Positions 7,545-13,920 of a stretch of 22,736 nt of DNA are shown here, one piece after another (the first letter of the stretch is position 1; each line of letters begins with the position of its first letter). The stretch is from Caryophanales bacterium UBA6769. GTDB taxonomy: Bacteria; Bacillota; Bacilli; Bacillales; UBA6769. The stretch covers positions 1 through 22,736 of the forward strand of contig DKGN01000157.1 of the NCBI GenBank assembly GCA_002453275.1, written 5' to 3'. The notes below the pieces were generated by a model. The model saw only the letters and a program-made list of their open reading frames with translations. It was not told where the DNA came from and ran no database searches. A program made the translations under genes and the position numbers.

Positions 7545-7607
7545 GACGAAAGACATGTTTTTTATCCGTGAGGATGCATGGGAACGTTTTGGAGGGAGGG
7601 ATAGAAA

Positions 7608-7781
7608 ATGGCAGAAACTCGTGTTCGTAAAAACGAATCACTTGATGATGCATTGCGTCGCTTTAAAAGGACAGTATCGAAAGAAGGCAAATTAGCTGAA
7701 GTTAGAAAGCGTAAGCATTATGAAAAACCTAGTGTGAGGCGTAAGAAAAAATCGGAGGCAGCAAGAAAACGAAAGTTTTAA
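7608..7781 (+). CDS. rpsU: 30S ribosomal protein S21
   Basis: A 57-residue, strongly basic protein beginning MAETRVRKNESLDDALRRFK and ending in a Lys/Arg-rich tail (RRKKKSEAARKRKF). Length and sequence are those of bacterial S21, which binds the platform of the small ribosomal subunit near the anti-Shine-Dalgarno region and aids initiation. GGAGGGAGGG (7591-7600) lies seven bases before the ATG, an unusually strong ribosome binding site. It is the first gene behind the TATAAT promoter and is followed 18 bases later by yqeY, the order seen in Bacillus. Confidence 0.97.
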   Translation: MAETRVRKNESLDDALRRFKRTVSKEGKLAEVRKRKHYEKPSVRRKKKSEAARKRKF

Positions 7782-7799
7782 GAGAGGATGTGTTCTTCA

Positions 7800-8243
7800 A
7801 TGAGTCTAGACAACCTTCTTGTTGAAGATATGAAGCTAGCGATGAAGAACAAAGATAAATTAAAATTATCTGTCATTCGGATGGTACGTTCGGCGTTACA
7901 AAATGAGACGTTGAAAAATGATGGGCCTCTAACCGAAGAAGCTGAAATAACCGTTCTCTCTAGGGAACTAAAACAACGTAAAGACTCCCTCCAAGAATTT
8001 GAAAAAGCAGAAAGAGACGACCTTGTCCAAGGGTTGTTATCGGAAATCAAGGTGTTGGAACAATATTTACCAAAACAACTTACAGAAGTCGAACTTGAGA
8101 AGGTCGTGCAAGAAACGATTACTGAAGTAGGCGCGACTTCGAAAAAGGATTTTGGTAAAGTTATGGGTGCAATCATGCCAAAAGTAAAAGGAAAAGCTGA
8201 TGGTAACCTAGTCAATAAACTTGTGCAGCAACACCTGTCTTAA
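7800..8243 (+). CDS. yqeY: GatB/YqeY domain protein
   Basis: A 147-residue all-helical protein of the YqeY family, related to the C-terminal tRNA-binding domain of the GatB subunit of the amidotransferase that makes Gln-tRNA or Asn-tRNA. Recognisable segments are DMKLAMKNKDKLKLSVIRMVRSAL near the N terminus and a C-terminal KDFGKVMGAIMPKVKGKADG. The precise biochemical role of free YqeY is unsettled. The ATG at 7800 gives MSLDNLL, the family start; the ATG at 7788 overlaps the GAGAGG ribosome binding site and is rejected. It is cotranscribed with rpsU and followed by a strong terminator. Confidence 0.94.
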   Translation: MSLDNLLVEDMKLAMKNKDKLKLSVIRMVRSALQNETLKNDGPLTEEAEITVLSRELKQRKDSLQEFEKAERDDLVQGLLSEIKVLEQYLPKQLTEVELEKVVQETITEVGATSKKDFGKVMGAIMPKVKGKADGNLVNKLVQQHLS

Positions 8244-8254
8244 TCGTTAAGCTG

Positions 8255-8289
8255 ACACGTCTTGTTTGTACAACAGGACGTGTTTTTTT
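8255..8289 (+). terminator. Intrinsic terminator after yqeY
   Basis: A perfect seven-base stem, ACACGTC (8255-8261) with GACGTGT (8277-8283), is followed by an uninterrupted T run to 8289. It ends the rpsU-yqeY transcript. Confidence 0.85.
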
Positions 8290-8294
8290 ATACT
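8266..8294 (+). promoter_or_regulatory. Weak candidate SigA promoter for nfeD
   Basis: TTGTAC (8266-8271) and TATACT (8289-8294) are 17 bases apart and 38 bases upstream of the nfeD start. The -10 matches five of six bases and the -35 only three. It overlaps the yqeY terminator. No SigW-like TGAAAC/CGTA pair, the type known for this operon in B. subtilis, was seen in the same interval. Confidence 0.3.
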
Positions 8295-8331
8295 CTATTT
8301 TCTAATCATGAAAAGAGAGAAGGGCTGGGGT

Positions 8332-9675
8332 ATGAAAAAGTATCGAATATACATAGCATTCATTTGTTTTATTTGTGCATTTGCCGTGGCATGCGGCAAT
8401 GATAAAATATTGCAAGCGGAAGAAAATAAGGAGACGGTTTATTTTATTCCAGTTGAACAAGAAGTGGAACGAGGGCTAGAAGCATTTTTAAAGCGCTCGT
8501 TACTTGAAGCGGAAAAACAAGGCGCAACTCACGTAATATTTGAAGTAAATACACCGGGGGGTCTAGTTAATGCTGCTGGGAATATCGCAACAATCATTCG
8601 AGATACGAGCATTCCTACGACTGCCTTTATCGTAAAAGATGCCCTTTCAGCTGGAGCGTATATTTCCTTGAATGCAGATGAAATTGTAATGACTCCTGGG
8701 AGTCGAATGGGTGCAGCTGCTATTATTGATCAACAAGGAAATATGGCTGATGACAAATCAGTTTCCGCTTGGTTAGCCGATATGAAAGCTTCGGCTGAGT
8801 TGAATGATCGAGATCCCGTCTATGCATTAGCGATGGCCGATCCTACTATTGATCTTCCAAAATACGGTGCAGAGCGCGGTAAATTGTTGACATTGACAGC
8901 GACACAAGCTAAAGAAGTTGGCTATGCAGAAGCAATTGCCGAAAATCGAACAGAGTTACTTGAGTATTTAAACTTAAGTGGCGCAGAAATAATAGATAGT
9001 GAAATTACATTGTCTGAACGTATTGCGCGCCTCGTTACACATCCGATAATCGTTCCAATTTTATTATCAATAGGAAGCTTAGGCCTAGTACTTGAATTGT
9101 ACTCCCCAGGCTTTGGTGTACCGGGAATCATGGGTGCAAGTGCGTTATTTTTGTTCTTTTTTGGGCATGCAATTGCAGGCTTTGCTGGTTGGGAATCAAT
9201 CATTTTACTTATTGCGGGTATGGTTCTGATTTTAATTGAGATTTTTACTCCAGGCTTTGGTATATTTGGTGTTAGTGGGATCGTTGCAGTCCTTCTAAGT
9301 ATACTAATGTCATCAAGCACAACATTTGTCGATATGCTACTCTATCTATTTATCGCGTTTATCGTTACGTTAGCTGCTTCTGTGCTTTATATACGTTTCT
9401 TTGGTTATAAAGGTTTTTTGAAAAAGTTAGTTCTGACAGATGCAACTAAGTCTGAGCTTGGCTACGTTACGAATGAAACAAATGAAGACATTATTGGTCA
9501 GACTGGTATGACTGTTACACCATTACGACCAAGCGGGATTATTGAGCTTGATAATGAACGACTTGACGTCGTTTCCGAAGGAGGATTTATTGACAAAGGT
9601 AAAAATGTTATCATTGTTCAATCAAAAGGTTCACGTATTAGTGTACGTGAATTGAAGAATGAAAATAACGAATAG
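8332..9675 (+). CDS. nfeD: NfeD family membrane protease-like protein (YqeZ)
   Basis: About 447 residues, near the B. subtilis YqeZ length. A signal sequence (about 1-20) ends in AVA before Cys21. A ClpP-like serine protease domain (about 34-230) follows, with NTPGG at 73-77, the likely nucleophile Ser106 in ALSAGAY, and Lys152 as a candidate general base. Four or so transmembrane segments (about 240-370) and a C-terminal OB-fold NfeD domain (about 390-447) complete it. NfeD proteins act with the flotillin-type partner encoded next, here floA. The ATG at 8332 is chosen because GAGAAGGG lies eight bases upstream and it begins directly with the signal peptide; ATG 8308 is an alternative. The floA start is 14 bases after the stop. 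Confidence 0.93.
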   Translation: MKKYRIYIAFICFICAFAVACGNDKILQAEENKETVYFIPVEQEVERGLEAFLKRSLLEAEKQGATHVIFEVNTPGGLVNAAGNIATIIRDTSIPTTAFIVKDALSAGAYISLNADEIVMTPGSRMGAAAIIDQQGNMADDKSVSAWLADMKASAELNDRDPVYALAMADPTIDLPKYGAERGKLLTLTATQAKEVGYAEAIAENRTELLEYLNLSGAEIIDSEITLSERIARLVTHPIIVPILLSIGSLGLVLELYSPGFGVPGIMGASALFLFFFGHAIAGFAGWESIILLIAGMVLILIEIFTPGFGIFGVSGIVAVLLSILMSSSTTFVDMLLYLFIAFIVTLAASVLYIRFFGYKGFLKKLVLTDATKSELGYVTNETNEDIIGQTGMTVTPLRPSGIIELDNERLDVVSEGGFIDKGKNVIIVQSKGSRISVRELKNENNE

Positions 9676-9689
9676 GGAGGAATTTCAAA

Positions 9690-10709
9690 ATGGCTTTAGA
9701 TCCAGGAACATTAAGTACACTTTTAATCGTTGGATTAATTATTATTGTTGTAGCGGTTTTACTAACGTTCGTACCAATTACACTATGGATTTCCGCCTTA
9801 GCCGCAGGCGTAAAGATCGGAATATTCACACTTGTAGGGATGCGTTTACGTCGTGTTATCCCATCACGAGTCATCACACCATTAATTAAAGCGGAAAAAG
9901 CAGGATTAGATGTTTCCGTAAATCAATTAGAAAGTCACTATTTAGCTGGTGGTAACGTTGACCGAGTTGTTAATGCTTTAATTGCTGCTCATCGCGCCAA
10001 TATTGAACTCACGTTTCAACGAGCAGCAGCCATTGACTTAGCGGGACGAGACGTCCTTGAAGCGGTTCAAATGAGCGTTAACCCGAAAGTTATCGAAACA
10101 CCATTTATTGCAGGTGTGGCGATGGATGGAATTGAAGTAAAGGCAAAAGCGAGAATTACTGTTCGCGCCAATATTGACAGACTAGTAGGTGGTGCGGGTG
10201 AGGATACAGTCATTGCTCGTGTCGGTGAAGGGATCGTCTCTACGATTGGATCAAGCGATAACCATAAGCTCGTACTTGAAAACCCAGATATGATTTCTCA
10301 TACTGTTTTAGCAAAAGGGTTAGATGCTGGAACAGCATTTGAAATTTTATCGATTGATATTGCGGATATTGATATCGGTAAGAATATCGGAGCAGGTTTA
10401 CAAACAGATCAAGCGGACGCTGACAAAAAGATTGCTCAAGCAAAAGCAGAAGAACGCCGGGCGATGGCTGTTGCCCAAGAACAAGAAATGCGTGCTCGCG
10501 TTGAAGAAATGCATGCAAAAGTTGTTGAAGCGGAAGCGGAAGTACCGATGGCAATGGCTGAGGCACTTCGTTCAGGTAAAATCGGGGTAATGGATTATAT
10601 GAATTTGAAAAATATCGAAGCAGATACTGATATGCGTCAATCGATAGGCAAAAGCGATGAACTGAAAAAGCAAGACGAAGAAGATGTTGATCCGAAAGGG
10701 AAGAGGTAA
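9690..10709 (+). CDS. floA: Flotillin-like scaffold protein FloA
   Basis: A 339-residue flotillin-like protein. A hydrophobic hairpin covers about residues 9-50, without a cleavable signal. An SPFH-like domain follows (about 60-230, with the FIAGVAMDGIEVKAKARITVR region). The C-terminal part is rich in Glu/Ala/Lys and coiled-coil forming (about 235-310, EAEAEVPMAMAEALRSGKIG). FloA organises functional membrane microdomains in Bacillus and works with NfeD. AGGGAGGAA precedes the ATG. The next gene begins five bases after the stop, with its ribosome binding site inside the floA 3' end. Confidence 0.96.
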   Translation: MALDPGTLSTLLIVGLIIIVVAVLLTFVPITLWISALAAGVKIGIFTLVGMRLRRVIPSRVITPLIKAEKAGLDVSVNQLESHYLAGGNVDRVVNALIAAHRANIELTFQRAAAIDLAGRDVLEAVQMSVNPKVIETPFIAGVAMDGIEVKAKARITVRANIDRLVGGAGEDTVIARVGEGIVSTIGSSDNHKLVLENPDMISHTVLAKGLDAGTAFEILSIDIADIDIGKNIGAGLQTDQADADKKIAQAKAEERRAMAVAQEQEMRARVEEMHAKVVEAEAEVPMAMAEALRSGKIGVMDYMNLKNIEADTDMRQSIGKSDELKKQDEEDVDPKGKR

Positions 10710-10714
10710 TTCTC

Positions 10715-11224
10715 GTGTTGATTGAAAAGCTACTCAACTTTTTTTTCCAAAACATGTTCTTTTTCATCATTGTCCTCTTTGGATTAAGCCAACTCTTTCG
10801 TCGGAAAACGACAGAATCTGCAGAGCAGAAGGCGAATGATCCGAAGGCAAAACCAATGCCACCCATTCATAAGCCATTTTTTGAAGAGTGGTTTGAACAG
10901 GAAAAAGCAGAAACTCAAATGGAAACAACTGATGCAGAATTTCCTTTTGAAGACGTTAAGCGTGAGTTTGAAGCTGAATATCAACCTGAACCTGAGTTTT
11001 CTTCAGATGATTCACAGGTGGAAGAACTACAAATGCTTTCACAGGTTGATGAGGCACCGTTCAGACGAAAAGAAAGAACTGATAGGCAACCCGAGGATAA
11101 GGGAATCTCACTCCAAACTTTTCAAAAGCCAACTCGTGGACACTTAATGCAAGGTGTCATCTGGGCTGAAGTGCTTGGCCCACCACGATCGAAAAAACCA
11201 TATCATTATAACCGTTATCGTTAA
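10715..11224 (+). CDS. YqfB-position membrane-anchored acidic protein
   Basis: A 169-residue protein of unknown function. One N-terminal transmembrane helix (about 5-25, FFFQNMFFFIIVLFGL) is followed by a basic stop-transfer segment. A long acidic, low-complexity middle (about 55-125) is likely disordered and cytoplasmic. The short C-terminal block MQGVIWAEVLGPPRSKKPY looks more conserved than the rest and may be the functional element. The GTG start at 10715 uses GGGAAGAGG at the end of floA; a TTG at 10718 is possible. It occupies the position of yqfB after floA and ends at a terminator, so it probably serves the FloA/NfeD membrane domain system. Confidence 0.75.
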   Translation: MLIEKLLNFFFQNMFFFIIVLFGLSQLFRRKTTESAEQKANDPKAKPMPPIHKPFFEEWFEQEKAETQMETTDAEFPFEDVKREFEAEYQPEPEFSSDDSQVEELQMLSQVDEAPFRRKERTDRQPEDKGISLQTFQKPTRGHLMQGVIWAEVLGPPRSKKPYHYNRYR

Positions 11225-11249
11225 ACTCGCCAATTTGGCGAGTTTTTTT
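11224..11249 (+). terminator. Intrinsic terminator after the floA operon
   Basis: AACTCGCC (11224-11231) pairs perfectly with GGCGAGTT (11237-11244) around a five-base loop, followed directly by a T run to 11249. It overlaps the stop codon of the preceding gene by its first base. Confidence 0.9.
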
Positions 11250-11300
11250 GTTGCCATTTATTATTACGATAGCTTTTAAAGTCCAAAACATTTTTAAGTG

Positions 11301-11329
11301 TGATAGTTAGCACAATTTTTTCATACATA
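11301..11329 (+). promoter_or_regulatory. SigE-type sporulation promoter for yqfC-yqfD
   Basis: TGATAGT (11301-11307) resembles the SigE -35 element and CATACATA (11322-11329) its -10 element CATACAnT. The spacing is exactly 14 bases, the SigE norm. The yqfC start is 25 bases downstream. yqfC and yqfD belong to the mother-cell SigE regulon in B. subtilis, which supports the call. Confidence 0.65.
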
Positions 11330-11353
11330 TGAAAAGAGAAAGGAGGTCATCCA

Positions 11354-11638
11354 ATGGCAAATTGGCGGGATAGAGCAAAAACATGGCTAATGAGAAAGAC
11401 AGCGCTACCGGCAGATGCGTTATTGGATTTACCTCGCGTGACAATGATAGGCAATATTCATGTTTACATAGAAAATCATAATGGGCTCATACAATTCTCA
11501 AATGAAGAGCTTCGACTAGCCTTAAAGCAAGGTCAACAAATGCAAATCAAAGGAAATAATTTTATTATTAAAACGATATTGCCAGAGGAAATTTTGCTCG
11601 AGGGAAAGGTTGAGCAAATTTTATATTTGGATCAATAA
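11354..11638 (+). CDS. yqfC: Sporulation protein YqfC
   Basis: A 94-residue protein with the YqfC family features: a basic N terminus, then ALLDLPRVTMIGNIHVYIENH near residues 22-42 and a beta-rich remainder (FSNEELRLALKQG, IIKTILPEEILLEGKV). In B. subtilis this small gene is expressed in the mother cell under SigE and pairs with yqfD. Its biochemical function is unknown. AAAGGAGG lies just before the ATG. It is the first gene behind the SigE-type promoter and is followed 39 bases later by yqfD. Confidence 0.92.
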   Translation: MANWRDRAKTWLMRKTALPADALLDLPRVTMIGNIHVYIENHNGLIQFSNEELRLALKQGQQMQIKGNNFIIKTILPEEILLEGKVEQILYLDQ

Positions 11639-11677
11639 ATTTCCCGTATCTACTTTCCCAAAATTGAGGTGGAGAAA

Positions 11678-12865
11678 TTGAAAAATCAAATGTTTTACTT
11701 TTTCCCTGGATTTGTTCGAGTGGAAATAACAGGCAAATACGTCGAGCTTTTTTTAAATCGATGCATCGAAAATAATATTCATATTTGGAAAGTGAAAAGA
11801 ATCGATCATAACACAATTAGTTGTTACTTTTCACTAAGAGATCGACAGAATATACGTAAGCTTTTACGTAGGACAGGTTGTAAGCTTTCATTTAAAGAGC
11901 GGCGGGGTTTGCCTTTTATTCTGAAAAAATTAAAATCAAGAAAAGGAATTGTTGCGGGTTTAACCTTCTGTCTGTTTGTTATCTTAATGTGCTCTAATAT
12001 GATTTGGAGCATCAAAATAAATGGAGCGAGTCCAGAACTCGAGCATCAAGTAAGACAAGCATTGCAGCAAGAAGGAATCAGGAAAGGAAAGCTTATTTTT
12101 TTCTTACCGAGTGAACAAGCGATCCAACAATCAATTACAGAACAAACTGAGGATGTTACATGGATTGGGGTTAAACGGTTAGGGACGCAATATTCATTTG
12201 AGATTGTTGAAAAAAGTTTTCCAGAGGAGAAGCCAGCACTCAATCCACGTAACTTGATCGCAAAGAAAAAAGCAATTATCCACAAAATGTTCGTTGAGCA
12301 AGGACAAGCGATTGTGAGTGAACAGGATTACGTAAAAAAGGGAGAGCTTCTCGTTACTGGGAAAATCGGAACAGAAGATCACGAAAAAATCGTACCAGCG
12401 AAAGCTACAGTGCTTGGAGAGGTATGGTATTTATCCCAAGTCACAATTCCACTAGAATCAAAAGTCGTTACGAACACAGGCAAGAAAGTGAATAGGCATT
12501 ATTTACATATAGGCAAACTGCAAATACCGATTTGGGGGTTCTCAAAAGAGCAATATAAGCAAAAGGAAACATTAGTTGATGAAAAGTCTTTTTACTTTAT
12601 AAAATGGAAGCTACCGATAAAATATGTGAATAAGAGCGAGCTAGAAGTCGAAGAAATAAAAAGAGAAAGGACTAAAAAGCAGGCCGTTGATAAAGCAATT
12701 GAGATGACAGAACAAGCGTTAAAAAGAAAATTATCAAAAGATGCTGAAATAAATGGAAAAAAAGTTTTGCAGGAGAAGATTGACAGTGGTAAAGTTAACG
12801 TGAAGATTCATTATCAAGTTATTGAAGATATTGCTACTGAACAACCAATCATTCGAGGAGATTGA
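11678..12865 (+). CDS. yqfD: Sporulation protein YqfD
   Basis: About 395 residues, the usual YqfD length. An N-terminal cytoplasmic region (1-88) is followed by one transmembrane helix (about 90-110) and a large extracytoplasmic part containing a POTRA-like segment directly after the helix (IKINGASPELEHQVRQAL) and beta-rich repeats. It is a sporulation membrane protein needed in the mother cell for engulfed forespore development. The TTG at 11678 gives the family-typical MKNQ start and has AGGTGG five bases upstream; the in-frame GTG at 11669 is an alternative that overlaps that site. The phoH ribosome binding site lies inside its 3' end. Confidence 0.93.
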   Translation: MKNQMFYFFPGFVRVEITGKYVELFLNRCIENNIHIWKVKRIDHNTISCYFSLRDRQNIRKLLRRTGCKLSFKERRGLPFILKKLKSRKGIVAGLTFCLFVILMCSNMIWSIKINGASPELEHQVRQALQQEGIRKGKLIFFLPSEQAIQQSITEQTEDVTWIGVKRLGTQYSFEIVEKSFPEEKPALNPRNLIAKKKAIIHKMFVEQGQAIVSEQDYVKKGELLVTGKIGTEDHEKIVPAKATVLGEVWYLSQVTIPLESKVVTNTGKKVNRHYLHIGKLQIPIWGFSKEQYKQKETLVDEKSFYFIKWKLPIKYVNKSELEVEEIKRERTKKQAVDKAIEMTEQALKRKLSKDAEINGKKVLQEKIDSGKVNVKIHYQVIEDIATEQPIIRGD

Positions 12866-12870
12866 GAATA

Positions 12871-13830
12871 TTGACGGAAACGCATGTAATTCAACTTGAT
12901 TTCGACAATACGAAAGATACCCAAGCACTATTTGGACCAAATGATTCCCATTTAACGACAGTGGAAAGTGTTCTTCACGTCTCCATTATGACCCGTGGTG
13001 GCAAAGTTGCAGTCAAGGGAAGTAAGGCTACCTCGCTCATTGTGGAAGAAGTACTGAACGCATTACTCAAATTAATAAAAACTGGAATAACGATTACTGA
13101 AAGAGACGTCGTCTATGCTATTCAATTAAGCCAGGAAGGGCTAATTGAAGAGTTGTTTGAATTGTATGATGAAGAAATCACGATGAATAGTCAAGGAAAA
13201 CCGATTCGCGTAAAAACGTTAGGACAGCGACATTACGTGAGGGCGATTAATAAGCATGATCTCGTGTTTGGGATTGGGCCTGCTGGGACAGGAAAGACTT
13301 ATTTAGCAGTTGTAACCGCTGTGGCCGCACTAAAACAAAACAAATTAAAGCGAATCATTTTAACGAGACCAGCAGTTGAAGCTGGAGAAAGTTTAGGTTT
13401 TTTACCCGGAGATTTAAAAGAGAAAGTTGATCCTTATTTACGTCCGCTTTATGATGCACTTCATGATGTGCTTGGAGTGGAGCATACTGAAAGATTGATT
13501 GAACGAGGGATAATCGAAATTGCTCCATTAGCTTATATGCGCGGTCGTACACTTGATGATGCCTTTGTCATACTAGATGAAGCGCAAAACACGACCCCTG
13601 AGCAAATGAAAATGTTTTTAACGAGACTGGGCTTCGGTTCGAAAATGGTTATAACTGGAGACATTTCACAAATTGACTTGCCAAAAGGCAAAATTTCTGG
13701 ATTAAAAGAAGCGGAACAAAGATTGGCAACTGTGAATGGAATAGCATTTGTTCATTTACAGCGAACAGACGTCGTTCGCCATCCACTCGTTCAAAAAATT
13801 ATTAAAGCCTATGAAATCGAAGACATTTAA
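12871..13830 (+). CDS. phoH: PhoH family ATPase
   Basis: A 319-residue cytoplasmic P-loop ATPase, the same length as B. subtilis PhoH. An N-terminal KH-like region (about 10-100) precedes the ATPase domain, with Walker A GPAGTGKT (136-143), Walker B VILDEAQ (233-239) and a sensor ITGDISQIDLP. The family is linked to RNA metabolism, and ybeY lies two genes downstream as is usual in bacteria. TTG 12871 is chosen: it gives the family length and has GAGGAG ten bases upstream. TTG 12862 would leave almost no spacing to that site. A hairpin, not a clear terminator, follows. Confidence 0.94.
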   Translation: MTETHVIQLDFDNTKDTQALFGPNDSHLTTVESVLHVSIMTRGGKVAVKGSKATSLIVEEVLNALLKLIKTGITITERDVVYAIQLSQEGLIEELFELYDEEITMNSQGKPIRVKTLGQRHYVRAINKHDLVFGIGPAGTGKTYLAVVTAVAALKQNKLKRIILTRPAVEAGESLGFLPGDLKEKVDPYLRPLYDALHDVLGVEHTERLIERGIIEIAPLAYMRGRTLDDAFVILDEAQNTTPEQMKMFLTRLGFGSKMVITGDISQIDLPKGKISGLKEAEQRLATVNGIAFVHLQRTDVVRHPLVQKIIKAYEIEDI

Positions 13831-13833
13831 AAA

Positions 13834-13856
13834 GTGACTCGCCGATGGCGAGTCAC
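13834..13856 (+). other. Perfect 10-bp hairpin between phoH and pgpH
   Basis: GTGACTCGCC (13834-13843) pairs perfectly with GGCGAGTCAC (13847-13856) around GAT. On the + strand only CTTATTCT follows, so it lacks a proper T tract. On the - strand the hairpin is followed by five T, but no minus-strand gene is present. It may be a weak or bidirectional terminator, or an RNA stability or processing element. Confidence 0.6.
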
Positions 13857-13920
13857 CTTATTCTATGAGGACATGATAAACTTTGGGTAAGAGTTCGGAA
13901 TGAAGGATGAGGTGACTAAT

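Noticed and set aside
7778..8215. A 145-codon minus-strand open frame over yqeY
   Set aside because: It mirrors yqeY codon structure, is Ser/Phe-rich and resembles no known protein; it is an antisense shadow.
10240..10866. A 208-codon open frame on the minus strand over floA and its downstream gene
   Set aside because: It lies opposite clearly conserved coding sequence, has low-complexity Leu/Gln/Ser-rich translation, matches no family and has no convincing ribosome binding site.
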